Shown here: positions 26,117 to 35,007 of the stretch, piece by piece
How the letters are laid out: each line of letters begins with the position of its first letter
How positions within the stretch are numbered: the stretch's first letter is position 1
Assembly: GCF_013414195.1 (NCBI RefSeq)
Contig: NZ_JAATTV010000007.1
Coordinates: 62,001 to 126,000 of the forward strand
Direction: 5' to 3'
Length of the DNA: 64,000 nucleotides
From: Psychrobacter sp. BI730
Lineage (GTDB): Bacteria; Pseudomonadota; Gammaproteobacteria; Pseudomonadales; Moraxellaceae
Notes under the pieces: model-generated
Told to the model about the DNA's origin: nothing
Seen by the model: the letters and a program-made list of their open reading frames with translations, nothing else
Database searches by the model: none
Position numbers and translations under genes: made by a program

Positions 26117-26554
26117 CTACTTTAATACCTTTAAACCAGCTTTATTATCGCGCTTTGGTTTAGGTGCTTTAGCAGGGCTATTGTTAGACATTGGCGTTGA
26201 TTCGTCTTCTGGCTGATAGTTGTCATACTCTTTTGGATCAAAGAACATCCCTTGCGAGTTCTCTTTAGCGTAGATACCCATCACCGCAGTAAGCGGTACC
26301 CAGATTTCTTGTGAGACGCCACCGAAGCGCGCGCTAAAATGAATATAGTCATTTTCCATACTCATGTTACCAGTAGCACGGCTGGCGATATTTAATACGA
26401 TACGACCGTCTTGTACATGCTCGATTGGTATTTGCACATTGTCAGCGGTAGCATCGACCATCAAGTATGGCGTCAGAGCGTTGTCTTCTATCCATTGATA
26501 TAGTGCGCGTACCATATAAGGGCGGGTAGGTGTAATAGAGGTAGTTTCGCTCAT
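26117..26554 (-). CDS. sspB: ClpXP protease specificity-enhancing factor SspB
   Basis: A 145-residue adaptor that tethers ssrA-tagged peptides to ClpXP. The folded part spans about 1-110 (RPYMVRALYQWIEDNALTPY, then the LNIASRATGNM strand and FGGVSQEIWVPLTAVMGIYA). A flexible tail ends in a basic ClpX-docking peptide (DNKAGLKVLK) that resembles the E. coli C-terminal motif. It is the second gene of the sspA-sspB pair, 132 nt after sspA. It acts on the tag encoded by ssrA elsewhere in this window. Confidence 0.95.
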   Translation of the reverse strand: MSETTSITPTRPYMVRALYQWIEDNALTPYLMVDATADNVQIPIEHVQDGRIVLNIASRATGNMSMENDYIHFSARFGGVSQEIWVPLTAVMGIYAKENSQGMFFDPKEYDNYQPEDESTPMSNNSPAKAPKPKRDNKAGLKVLK

Positions 26555-26686
26555 CTAATGATTTCCTATACTAATAATTTTTAATAATGAAAAATATCTC
26601 GTTCAGCAACTTATCAAATGACAGATGCTAATTAACATCTATCTTATTTATACTTTATTTTAGGACAGCTTTCGATACTTGTCTAA

Positions 26687-27301
26687 TCAACGCACACTTT
26701 TTTGGAAGCTACTGCGCTCAAACACTCTCGTTTGGTATTCAAATAATGGACGGCTAATGGCACGTGGCAGCTCAATACCCATCTCATCTAATCGCCATAA
26801 TAGTGGTGCTAATAACACGTCACACCAGCCAAACTCATCAGCCATAAAATAAGGCTTATGAGCGAACAGCGGTGACAGAGTAATTAATGAATCACTGAGC
26901 TGTTTTTTGGCAATGGCAGCTTGTGCTTTATTAAAACTGTCTGGATGCGTCAACAAGCGCTTACCAAGTACTAACCAATCACGCTGAATGCGCCAAGCCA
27001 GTTGGCGAAACTGTGCACGCTCTTGCGGTGTCTCAGGGAGCAGTTTATTTGTATGATAGCGCTCTTCAAGATATTCAAAAATGACGTTAATCTCATAAAG
27101 CGCAATCTCACGCTGCTGCAAAACAGGCAAGGTATGATAGGGGTTTAGCTCAGTCAAATCTTCAGGGCGCTCAGAATGTAAGCGAGACAAATAGTAAGCG
27201 AGCTTTTTTTCTTCAAGTAATAGGCGTACCACATGACTGTCGTAGCCGTCATCAGCATACAAAATTAGCTGACTACTTGGAATGTCATTCGCATCAATCA
27301 T
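26687..27301 (-). CDS. sspA: Stringent starvation protein A (GST-fold)
   Basis: A 204-residue glutathione-S-transferase-fold protein that binds RNA polymerase and modulates stationary-phase and stress transcription in E. coli. The N-terminal thioredoxin-like half contains LILYADDGYDSHVVRLLLEEK. SspA proteins lack a GST catalytic residue here, and in this copy the usual PxCPYSHRVR is replaced by ADDGYDSHVVR. The linker NPYHTLPVL and the helical half ending in PLFEYQTRVFERSSFQKSV follow. It lies between petC and sspB, the normal petABC-sspAB order of gammaproteobacteria. Ribosome site weak. Confidence 0.93.
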   Translation of the reverse strand: MIDANDIPSSQLILYADDGYDSHVVRLLLEEKKLAYYLSRLHSERPEDLTELNPYHTLPVLQQREIALYEINVIFEYLEERYHTNKLLPETPQERAQFRQLAWRIQRDWLVLGKRLLTHPDSFNKAQAAIAKKQLSDSLITLSPLFAHKPYFMADEFGWCDVLLAPLLWRLDEMGIELPRAISRPLFEYQTRVFERSSFQKSVR

Positions 27302-27436
27302 GAAAGCCTAATGTTAATAGTGAAGGTTGTCATCGTAAACAAACTCGCAACGTTTATCAAGGTAGTGTACGTAAACATTAGCGCTGAGCGACTTATTTTC
27401 CGGCATATCTAGTATTTATGCTCTATATCAAGGCAG

Positions 27437-27467
27437 AAAAAAGCACTACCGAAGTAGTGCCTTTTTT
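27437..27467 (-). terminator. Terminator of petABC
   Basis: Stem GCACTAC/GTAGTGC with a CGAA tetraloop, A-tract before and T-tract after, 30 nt beyond the petC stop codon. It also separates petABC from sspAB. Confidence 0.9.
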
Positions 27468-27496
27468 ATTTCTCAGAACTGTCTGCTGACTATGAC

Positions 27497-28210
27497 TTAT
27501 TTAACATCTTTCCAGAATTCTTTATTCAATAAGTAAACTGGGATGAGCAGTACTAATAAGAATAGAATTACAAAGAAACCAATTACTTGACGGTCGTGAC
27601 GAGCAGGTTCACCCATCCACGCCATAAAGTTAACCAAGTCACCAACTTCAGATTCAAACTCTTCTTGGCTCAACTCTTCTTGCATATTATGCAATACGTG
27701 AGGCATCGCTGCATTGGCCAGTACTAAGTTATTCGCGCCCCAAGGACGGCTTGGATCTTCATAGAACGACAGTAGGTAAGTATATACCCAGTCGTCGCCA
27801 CGCAGACGTGTCTCAAGTGATAGATCAGGAGGCGCTGCGCCAAACCAAGACGCTTGAATCTCAGGATCTATCTCAGCAGTAATGTGGTCACCGATTTGAT
27901 CGGTAGTAACCATCAAATACTTTTCAACCAACTCAGGCGGTATCTCTAAATCTTTGGCAATGCGCGAATGACGAACGTACTTGGCTGAGTGACACCCAGC
28001 ACAGTAGTTCATAAAGATCTTCGCGCCGTTTTGTAGTGAGCCCTTATTGGTAAAATCAATAGGAGCTGTACTACAAGCCAGGTGTTCATCAACGCCATCT
28101 GCATTGGTGAATGTACCGCAGCCACTGCCTGAAGCCATTGCCGTACCAGCAGTCAAGGTTAATGCCGCGCCTAAGCCTAGACCAGCTAGGGATTTAATTA
28201 GCGTGTTCAT
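27497..28210 (-). CDS. petC: Cytochrome c1 of the bc1 complex
   Basis: Haem-c subunit of respiratory complex III (237 residues), carrying electrons from the Rieske centre to cytochrome c. A Sec signal peptide (about 1-27, ending AMASG) is followed by the haem-binding CAGCH at 70-74 and KYVRHSRIAKDL. Conserved APPDLSLETRLRG and an axial Met candidate in AAMPHVL follow. A single C-terminal anchor helix (VIGFFVILFLLVLLIPVYLL) is present. Its ATG overlaps the petB stop codon by one base (TAATG), showing translational coupling. It is the third gene of petABC. Confidence 0.97.
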   Translation of the reverse strand: MNTLIKSLAGLGLGAALTLTAGTAMASGSGCGTFTNADGVDEHLACSTAPIDFTNKGSLQNGAKIFMNYCAGCHSAKYVRHSRIAKDLEIPPELVEKYLMVTTDQIGDHITAEIDPEIQASWFGAAPPDLSLETRLRGDDWVYTYLLSFYEDPSRPWGANNLVLANAAMPHVLHNMQEELSQEEFESEVGDLVNFMAWMGEPARHDRQVIGFFVILFLLVLLIPVYLLNKEFWKDVK

Positions 28211-29436
28211 TAGTGACCTCCGGTAACGCGTTCTGGTGGCTGTTTACACTTCTCAATCGCAGTGTAGAAAGGCATCAGCAAGAAGAACAAGAAATATAGA
28301 ATCGTGAATACACGAGCCATGATGGTTGCCGTTGGTGTCGCAGGCGTCGCACCCAAGTAACCCAATACAACAAAGCTAATAGCAAAGACGGTCAGCGCAA
28401 TCTTAGATAATATACCTTTGTAACGTATAGAGCGCACAGGAGACCTATCAAGCCATGGGATCAAGAACAGTACGGCAATCGCACCACCCATCGCAATCAC
28501 GCCACCAAGCTTGTCAGGAACCGCACGTAAAATAGCGTAGAACGGCGTGTAGTACCATACTGGTGCAATATGTGCTGGTGTTTTCAGTGAGTTCGCTGTC
28601 TCAAAGTTTGGTGGTTCAAGGAAGAAACCGCCGCCTTCTGGGAAGAAGAATACCACTGCAAAGAAGCAGATAAAGAACACAACAATACCAACCATGTCAT
28701 GCACAGTGTAGTACGGATGGAATTCGATACCGTCTAAAGGCACACCATTTTTATCTTTTAGCTTTTTGATGTCGATGCCATCAGGGTTGTTCGAACCCAC
28801 ATGGTGCAACGCCACAATATGCATAAATACTAGGCCCACGAGTACTAATGGAATAGCAACAACGTGTAGAGCAAAGAAACGGTTTAGAGTAATACCAGAG
28901 ATGATATAGTCACCACGTACCCATTCAGCAAGGCCATCACCAATAACAGGCAGCGCTGCAGGTAAGTTCAAGATAACCTGTGCACCCCAGAATGACATGT
29001 TGCCCCAAGGTAGTAGGTAACCGAAGAAACCTTCTGCCATAAGTGCTAGGTAGATACCCATACCGATGAGCCAGATAAGCTCACGAGGTTTTTGGTATGA
29101 ACCGTATAGCAAGGCGCGGAACATATGCAGGTATACAACGACGAAAAACGCAGAAGCGCCGGTTGAGTGCATATAGCGAATGAGCCAGCCACCTTTTACA
29201 TCACGCATGATGTATTCAACAGACGCAAATGCCCCTTCGGCACTTGGGTTGTACATCATCGTAAGCCATATACCAGTCACCAATTGGTTAACCAGTACAA
29301 TCATCGATAGCACGCCAAAGAAGTACCAAAAGTTAAAGTTCTTTGGTGCGTAGTACTTTGACATATGGTATTCATAGGTTTCGGTCGCTGGAAAACGCGC
29401 GTCCACCCAATGCATTAACTTTTTACCCATACTCAT
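28210..29436 (-). CDS. petB: Cytochrome b of the bc1 complex
   Basis: Membrane core of complex III (408 residues), binding two b haems and the Qo/Qi quinone sites. Landmarks are RYMHSTGASAFFVVVYLHMFR and RFFALHVVAIPLVLVGLVFMHI (haem-ligand His pairs), GYLLPWGNMSFWGAQVI and the Qo motif, here PVWYYTPFYAILRA rather than PEWY. Start: ATG at 29436, where GGGGAGG lies 6 nt upstream. The TTG further upstream would overlap petA. Only one base separates it from the petA stop codon. Oddity: Val replaces the common Glu of PEWY, as in several gammaproteobacterial cytochromes b. Confidence 0.96.
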   Translation of the reverse strand: MSMGKKLMHWVDARFPATETYEYHMSKYYAPKNFNFWYFFGVLSMIVLVNQLVTGIWLTMMYNPSAEGAFASVEYIMRDVKGGWLIRYMHSTGASAFFVVVYLHMFRALLYGSYQKPRELIWLIGMGIYLALMAEGFFGYLLPWGNMSFWGAQVILNLPAALPVIGDGLAEWVRGDYIISGITLNRFFALHVVAIPLVLVGLVFMHIVALHHVGSNNPDGIDIKKLKDKNGVPLDGIEFHPYYTVHDMVGIVVFFICFFAVVFFFPEGGGFFLEPPNFETANSLKTPAHIAPVWYYTPFYAILRAVPDKLGGVIAMGGAIAVLFLIPWLDRSPVRSIRYKGILSKIALTVFAISFVVLGYLGATPATPTATIMARVFTILYFLFFLLMPFYTAIEKCKQPPERVTGGH

Positions 29437-29437
29437 A

Positions 29438-30022
29438 TTAAGCCTCCCCAACCGTCAAGATGGTACCATCCATACCATATTCTGGAACGGGTAAATTAAG
29501 TGGTGCAGGAACGCCGCTATATACGCGACCTGCTAAGTCATATTTTGACCCGTGACACGGACAGAAAAATCCGCCGTACCAATCATTACCACCTAAATCC
29601 ACCGCGCCCACATCAGGACGGTAGTTTGGTGCACAGCCCAAATGTGTGCAAACGCCTTCGACCACCAATACGGTTGGATCTAAAGAGCGAGTAGGATTTT
29701 TGCAATATTCAGGTTGTAGAGACGCATCAGACTCAGGATCAGATAATAGAGGTTTAACTGACTCTAGTCCTGCAACCATGTCTTCGGTGCGCTTAACCAC
29801 ATAAATAGGTTTACCACGGTATTTGACGACGATCATTTGTCCATCTTCGATAGAACCAATATCTTGGGTCACTGCAGCCCCTGCAGCCTCAGCTTTAGCG
29901 CTTGGGTACCAAGAACGGACAAAAGGTGTCGCCACGGCAGCTACCCCAGCTGCACCAATCGCGGCAGTTGAGGCAATAAGAACTCTACGGCGTTGTACAT
30001 TAACGCCTTCGGCTTGGCTCAT
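29438..30022 (-). CDS. petA: Rieske iron-sulfur subunit of the bc1 complex
   Basis: A [2Fe-2S] subunit of complex III (194 residues). A Tat-like N-terminus ([19 protein letters not shown]) forms the uncleaved membrane anchor. The cluster ligands are in CTHLGC (125-130) and CPCHGS (154-159), followed by a GxP loop [22 protein letters not shown] lies 6 nt before the ATG. It is the first gene of petABC; the promoter should lie in the 520-bp region upstream. The length and both cluster boxes fit proteobacterial petA. Confidence 0.97.
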   Translation of the reverse strand: MSQAEGVNVQRRRVLIASTAAIGAAGVAAVATPFVRSWYPSAKAEAAGAAVTQDIGSIEDGQMIVVKYRGKPIYVVKRTEDMVAGLESVKPLLSDPESDASLQPEYCKNPTRSLDPTVLVVEGVCTHLGCAPNYRPDVGAVDLGGNDWYGGFFCPCHGSKYDLAGRVYSGVPAPLNLPVPEYGMDGTILTVGEA

Positions 30023-30543
30023 TAATACTTCCTCCAGGTGAATGAAATGGGATTATCCCACACTGGGTTTGTGGCTTAGAAAATATACAATATCAAGCCA
30101 CTTTAGCTGTGCCTAATTTTGCTAATTGTTGCTATTCTAAGCTATTTCGGTGATAAAATAAATTATTGCGTTAAAAATAAAGCAACCTCAATAGGACATA
30201 TTAGAAGGTTGAATATGATAATCAAACCAAAACAGTTGGATTATCAACGCTTAACGCTAACTTTGCTTTAACAAGGATTATGATGTGATGACCTTATAAA
30301 TAATAAGGATTTTCAGCAATAGCGAATGATACTTGAAATTAAGGTAATGTTCACTAACTTTCACCATCTAACTACTTTGTAAGTTGCTGTAAAACAAATA
30401 TCACCACTCTATATAATAAAGTGGTGATGCCTTCACAATGATTAATAATGTTTTGTCAGACTATCAGAAACTTGTTTATCGAAATAAGCAATGCAAAATA
30501 CACATGCGATATTCTAATAAACTCAGATAGAGAGTTGCCACTA
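30023..30543. other. Intergenic region petA to uup
   Basis: About 520 bp. It holds the petABC promoter region and a hairpin at 30400-30428. No coding frame is supported. Confidence 0.55.
30400..30428 (-). terminator. Probable terminator of uup
   Basis: A perfect 9-bp inverted repeat ATCACCACT/AGTGGTGAT with an 11-nt loop, followed leftward by ATTTGTTTT. It lies 116 nt past the uup stop codon. The weak T tract leaves an operator role open. Confidence 0.5.
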
Positions 30544-32487
30544 TTAGCCTTCAAGCTCACTCCAACGTTCAAGCTTGTGCATCATCTCATCTTCGATGGT
30601 TAAGAGACGCTCACTAGCAGCTGTCGCCGCATCAAAGTCGGTATTGAACCAAGAGCCATCGGCCAGCTTTTCTTGCAATTGAGCCTGTTCAGCTTCGAGC
30701 GCAGCAATTTCTTTTGGCAAGTTATCTAGTTCGCGTTGATCATTATAATTTAGCTTTTTGGCTGCCTTATTTGGTTTCGCTGCTGTGCCAGACTTGTTTG
30801 TCGCTTTATTGCTTGCTGCATTGTTGGCAGGTGCTTTGGTAGCACGGGATGCTTCTTCACGGTTCTTTTGTACGAGGTACTCTTGATAACCACCTACATA
30901 CTCATTAACCACTCCTTTGCCATCTTCATCTTCGCCAAACACCCACGTAGAGGTGACGACGTTGTCCATGAATGAACGATCATGACTGATCAGCAAAATC
31001 GTACCACCAAAGCTGGCGACTGACTCTTCTAATAGCTCAAGTGTTGCCATATCCAAATCGTTGGTCGGCTCATCGAGTACCAAAATATTGGCAGGTTTCA
31101 ATAACTGTTTGGCCAGTAGTACTCGGTTACGCTCACCACCAGACAGTGCTTTAACAGGTGTGCGTGCGCGCTCTGGAGCAAATAAGAAATCTTGCAAGTA
31201 GCTCATGATGTGCGTCTTACGGCCACCAACTTCGACAAAGTCAGAACCTTCCGAAACGTTTTGCGCAACGCTCGCTTCAAGATCTAACTGATCACGCAAC
31301 TGATCGAAGAATGCGATTTTCAGATTAGTACCTAATTCGACACTACCAGACTTAGTCACTTCATCATCAGACATATCGAGTAGGGCTTTAATAAGCGTAG
31401 TTTTACCCGCACCATTAGGACCGACAATACCAATCTTATCGCCACGCATAATAGTAGTCGTAAAATCATCTACCAAGACGTTGCCGTCATATTCAAGATG
31501 TAAGTTTTTAACTTTACAGACAAGCTTACCGCTTTTCTCGCCTTGTCCCATGGTGATGTTTACATTGCCCACTTGCTCACGGCGATCGCTACGCTCTTCA
31601 CGTAAGGCTTTTAGTTCACGTACACGGCCTTCGTTACGGGTACGACGTGCTTTGATACCTTGGCGAATCCAAACTTCTTCTTGTGCCAGTTTTTTATCAA
31701 AGTTGGCATTGTTCTTTTCTTCAGCCTGCAACTGTAGCTCTTTTAGCTCTTGATAGCGCGCGTAGCCACCTTCGCCTTGTGTCACGTCATAGCTGGTCAA
31801 TTGGCCACGGTCAAGCTCAATAATGCGAGTCGATAGCTTATTTACAAATGCTCTATCATGAGTCACGAACAACAACGTCAGGCCTTGCCAATCAAGCAAA
31901 AAGCGCTCTAACCATTCGATACTTTCAACATCCAAATGGTTGGTTGGCTCATCTAGGAGTAGCACATCAGGCTTGGTAACTAGTGCACGAGCAAGTAACA
32001 CGCGGCGTTTACGACCACCAGATAGAGATGATAAGTCGTCTTCTGGATTAAGGCCCATGGTCGTAATCAGACGCATGGCATCGCGCTCCAAGTCCCAACC
32101 ATGCACCGCATCGATATCATGCTGTAGGGTCGCCATGTGCTCACAGGCATCCATATCGCCATTCGCGCACATATCGACTTGCTTATTATAGTTAATGAGC
32201 AAATCAGCTGTGCGACGACTACCGCCCATAACGATGTCTAATATGCGACCACTGGTCTCAGGAACGTCTTGCTCTAGCATCGCTACACGCATGCTACTGT
32301 TGGTAATAATCTCGCCACTGTCAGGCTGCAATGAGCCATTGATCAGTTTAAACAAAGTGGATTTACCTTCGCCGTTGCGGCCAATCAAGCACACACGCTC
32401 GCCTGTATTGATAGAAAAATCAATACCATCAAGAACAGGCGCGACGCCAAAGGCTAAGTGAATGTCTTTTAAATGAATCAGTGCCAT
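30544..32487 (-). CDS. uup: ABC-F family ATPase Uup
   Basis: A soluble ribosome/DNA-associated twin-ATPase of 647 residues (E. coli Uup 635). The first cassette has Walker A GRNGEGKST, signature LSGGRKRRV and Walker B LLLDEPTNHLD. The second has GPNGAGKTT, LSGGERNRV and LVLDEPTNDLD. Between them is the ABC-F linker (YQELKELQLQAEEKN and charged residues). A C-terminal basic Ala/Lys linker and a coiled coil (LPKEIAALEAEQAQLQEKLA) match the DNA-binding tail of Uup, which distinguishes it from EttA. The ATG at 32487 starts MALIHLKDIHLAFG as in homologues; the upstream extension is not conserved-looking. Known mutants affect transposon excision and replication-fork stability. Confidence 0.92.
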   Translation of the reverse strand: MALIHLKDIHLAFGVAPVLDGIDFSINTGERVCLIGRNGEGKSTLFKLINGSLQPDSGEIITNSSMRVAMLEQDVPETSGRILDIVMGGSRRTADLLINYNKQVDMCANGDMDACEHMATLQHDIDAVHGWDLERDAMRLITTMGLNPEDDLSSLSGGRKRRVLLARALVTKPDVLLLDEPTNHLDVESIEWLERFLLDWQGLTLLFVTHDRAFVNKLSTRIIELDRGQLTSYDVTQGEGGYARYQELKELQLQAEEKNNANFDKKLAQEEVWIRQGIKARRTRNEGRVRELKALREERSDRREQVGNVNITMGQGEKSGKLVCKVKNLHLEYDGNVLVDDFTTTIMRGDKIGIVGPNGAGKTTLIKALLDMSDDEVTKSGSVELGTNLKIAFFDQLRDQLDLEASVAQNVSEGSDFVEVGGRKTHIMSYLQDFLFAPERARTPVKALSGGERNRVLLAKQLLKPANILVLDEPTNDLDMATLELLEESVASFGGTILLISHDRSFMDNVVTSTWVFGEDEDGKGVVNEYVGGYQEYLVQKNREEASRATKAPANNAASNKATNKSGTAAKPNKAAKKLNYNDQRELDNLPKEIAALEAEQAQLQEKLADGSWFNTDFDAATAASERLLTIEDEMMHKLERWSELEG

Positions 32488-32718
32488 AGAGTATCTTAAG
32501 CTTATATAATAGTGAGGTAGGGGTTGTTGCAAAATTGCCTGCAGTATAACATGCCACCGCGTCACTGTAGTGCGAGTAAATAGTTTTATCAGTACTATTT
32601 ATTGCTTTTACTAACGGCTGCTATTCCATGATTATGTTTGTAGATTTATCGCTAATCTACAGCACCCCTTAATAATCCATTCTTTCAATTTAATACTTAC
32701 TATAATTTAGAGAAAAAT

Positions 32719-32976
32719 ATGAACCAACCTAGAATTACAGATGATACTTCTGATATTCAAAATGATTTGCAAGCCCAAGTAATCGATTTGCAAATGAGCC
32801 TCGCGCATCTTGAAGTGACCGTCGAACGACTGGATGACGTAATCACGCGACAAGACAGAGATATTCATACGCTGCAACGTCAATTACAGCTGATTTATAA
32901 ACAGATTGAAGGTCAAGATACGGAAAGCGGTATTGCACCATTTGATGTAATGGCAGACAGGCCGCCACATTATTAA
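32719..32976 (+). CDS. slyX: SlyX family protein
   Basis: An 85-residue coiled-coil protein of the SlyX family, whose function is unknown. The central part (about 13-65) is a continuous heptad pattern (LQAQVIDLQMSLAHLEVTVERL and RQDRDIHTLQRQLQLIYKQI), and it ends with the family hallmark RPPHY at the C-terminus. The length is slightly above E. coli SlyX (72) because of a polar N-terminus. No strong ribosome site. It lies alone between uup (leftward) and the first FadL-type gene. Confidence 0.9.
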   Translation: MNQPRITDDTSDIQNDLQAQVIDLQMSLAHLEVTVERLDDVITRQDRDIHTLQRQLQLIYKQIEGQDTESGIAPFDVMADRPPHY

Positions 32977-33089
32977 TGAGTAGAATTTGGAAAGAAAGCA
33001 TCTAATAGCGGAAGATATATACGTATTTTTATATATAGATACTGTCTGATGACTATGTGGTCATAACATAGAAATAATGTGTTTTTGTA

Positions 33090-33111
33090 GTTGTTTTAGT
33101 GTTAAAAAGTC
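33090..33111 (+). promoter_or_regulatory. Shared upstream element of the FadL pair, copy 1
   Basis: The motif GTTGTTTTAGTGTYAAAAAG plus two bases lies 83 nt before the first porin ATG and recurs before the second, with 20 of 22 bases equal. It is probably a promoter or regulator site retained or conserved since duplication. Confidence 0.5.
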
Positions 33112-33136
33112 TTTACTATCTTCCACCTCGGATGCT

Positions 33137-33161
33137 TTTTACTTAAGAAAATTAAGTAAAA
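33137..33161 (+). promoter_or_regulatory. Perfect inverted repeat in the leader of the first FadL-type gene
   Basis: TTTTACTTAA/TTAAGTAAAA around a GAAAA loop: 10-bp arms, ending 33 nt before the ATG. It could be an operator or a leader hairpin. It is not seen in the leader of the second paralogue. Confidence 0.5.
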
Positions 33162-33194
33162 CAGTAAAACAATGCGGATGTTTGGAGATGTAAA

Positions 33195-34694
33195 ATGCGC
33201 CACACCTTTCACTTAAAAACTCTTGCAGTAGCTATTGCTGCTCTATCTGTCGCTAGCGCTGCTAGTGCTGCTGGCCTTGATCGCTCAGGCCAAGATATCA
33301 CCGCATTCCTACAAGACGGCACTTATGCAGAAGCTGTCTACACTTATATCGATGCTGATGTTACTGGTAAAGATACCTCAGGTAATAAAATCGATGACAT
33401 CGCAGAGTCTTATGACTTTTTCCGTTATGGCGTAAAAACAGATATCAACGATACATTCAGTGTTGGTATTTTATATGATGAGCCTTTTGGTGCAGCAGCC
33501 GATTACACTGGAAATAATAACTTTGTAGGCGCACCAACTGATGCTGTTAATAATATTATTGCATCGCGTCTAGGTGGGTTAGGCGTTAATAATGTAGAAG
33601 AGTTGAAAGGTTTAGTTGAAGGTACTCAAAACCAGTTAACTGCTGCTGAAACTCGTTTAAATGCAGTTAGAGAGCAAGTAAGACAAGCTCAAGCAGCTGT
33701 TAATCAAAACCCTGCACTTGAGCCTGCACTGCGTCCACAGATTAATGCTGGTTTAGCAGGTATCGCCGCTGGCGAAACGCAGCTAGCAGCAGGTCAAGCA
33801 CAGTTAAATCAACTTGAGAAATTAGAAGGCTTTGCGGATGGTCGCCTTGCGAATGATGAAGGCACAAATGTTGAAGTCCGTAGCGAAAGTATCACAGGTA
33901 TCCTAGGTGCTAAGTTTGGTCAAAACAAAGAATTTCAAGTGTACGGTGGTCCCGTTGTCCAGCGTATCAAAGCTGATGTAAGTCTTCGTGGTAGTGCCTA
34001 CAGTGCTGCTACAGGCTATACCGCTCATATTAGCCCTGATACCGACTATGGCTATATCGCTGGTATATCTTATAGTAAACCTGAAATCGCTCTAAAGGCG
34101 GCTTTGACCTATCGTTCTGAAATTGACCACAGCTCGAATATCGATGAAATATATCCAGTAGTAGCAGCTTTAGGTGGTGAAGCGAATCAAGGTAATACGC
34201 TAGATATCACTACACCTAAATCAGTTAACTTCGATTTCCAAACTGGTATCAACCCTACAACCTTAGCTACTGCAAAAGTACGTTGGGTACCATGGAGTGA
34301 TTTTGCAATCGTTCCACCACTTTATAATGAAGTAAGCAAGCAAGCAACTAATGATGATAAAGGTTTATCTTTAGTCAGCTATGACGATGACCAATGGCAA
34401 GTAGAGTTAGGTCTGGCCAAACGCTTAGCGCCAGCATTGGCAGTAAGTGGTACTGTCGGTTGGGATAGCGGTGCAGGTAACCCTGTCACTTCGTTAGGTC
34501 CTATCGAAGGCTATTATAGTGCTGGCCTTGGCGCAAAATATAATGTTACCGAGAACTGGGCGATATCTGCTGGTGGTAAGTATCTATGGTTCGGTGATGC
34601 AGAAGGTCAGATTCCAACGAAAGCTATTGTGAGCGACTTCGAAAGCAACGATGGATTTGTACTTGGTGTAAAGGTTTCTTACCAAGCTCAGTAA
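33195..34694 (+). CDS. FadL/OmpP1-type outer membrane transport protein (paralogue 1)
   Basis: A 499-residue outer-membrane beta-barrel of the OmpP1/FadL/TodX type, which lets long-chain fatty acids or other hydrophobic compounds cross the outer membrane. The signal peptide (1-26, ending SAASAA) precedes AGLDRSGQDITAF. Alternating barrel strands follow, with typical segments GYIAGISYSKPEIALKAALT, TPKSVNFDFQTGINPTTLAT, VRWVPWSDFAIVPPLY and the terminal WAISAGGKYLWFGDA ... GVKVSYQ. Residues about 115-220 are an Ala/Gln/Glu-rich helical insertion (QNQLTAAETRLNAVREQV) that the second copy lacks. GGAG is 7 nt before the ATG. It ends at its own terminator. Confidence 0.88.
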   Translation: MRHTFHLKTLAVAIAALSVASAASAAGLDRSGQDITAFLQDGTYAEAVYTYIDADVTGKDTSGNKIDDIAESYDFFRYGVKTDINDTFSVGILYDEPFGAAADYTGNNNFVGAPTDAVNNIIASRLGGLGVNNVEELKGLVEGTQNQLTAAETRLNAVREQVRQAQAAVNQNPALEPALRPQINAGLAGIAAGETQLAAGQAQLNQLEKLEGFADGRLANDEGTNVEVRSESITGILGAKFGQNKEFQVYGGPVVQRIKADVSLRGSAYSAATGYTAHISPDTDYGYIAGISYSKPEIALKAALTYRSEIDHSSNIDEIYPVVAALGGEANQGNTLDITTPKSVNFDFQTGINPTTLATAKVRWVPWSDFAIVPPLYNEVSKQATNDDKGLSLVSYDDDQWQVELGLAKRLAPALAVSGTVGWDSGAGNPVTSLGPIEGYYSAGLGAKYNVTENWAISAGGKYLWFGDAEGQIPTKAIVSDFESNDGFVLGVKVSYQAQ

Positions 34695-34737
34695 TTCATA
34701 GCTTAGTTATATAGTAAAACTCCTAAATGTTATTGAT

Positions 34738-34768
34738 AAAAAAGCGATCCTTTAAGGGTCGCTTTTTT
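34738..34768 (+). terminator. Terminator of FadL paralogue 1
   Basis: AAAAAAGCGATCC pairs with GGGTCGCTTTTTT (one wobble). It stands 43 nt after the stop codon. Confidence 0.88.
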
Positions 34769-34876
34769 ATTATGTATTTTTAAAAATCACATTAAAGACA
34801 AAAAGTAAACCACAGCATTTTATTTATATCTTATATGTACTGTTCAGTCATAATTGAGAAATAAAGCACTTTAAAT

Positions 34877-34898
34877 GTTGTTTTAGTGTCAAAAAGAC
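34877..34898 (+). promoter_or_regulatory. Shared upstream element of the FadL pair, copy 2
   Basis: The same 22-bp element as at 33090-33111, here 109 nt before the second porin ATG, with two base differences. Confidence 0.5.
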
Positions 34899-35007
34899 AT
34901 TAGTATTCAACTTAGGACAAGACTTTAGTAATATCAATATCGAGCATAGCAATGCTACATAATGGTTATTAAAGTATTAATACAACAAGGACCGTTGGAG
35001 ATACACA

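Larger units (their letters stand above)
34695..35007. other. Intergenic region between the FadL paralogues
   Basis: 313 bp with a terminator at 34738-34768, the copy 2 upstream element at 34877-34898 and a GTATTAATAC palindrome at 34974-34983. No gene. Confidence 0.6.
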
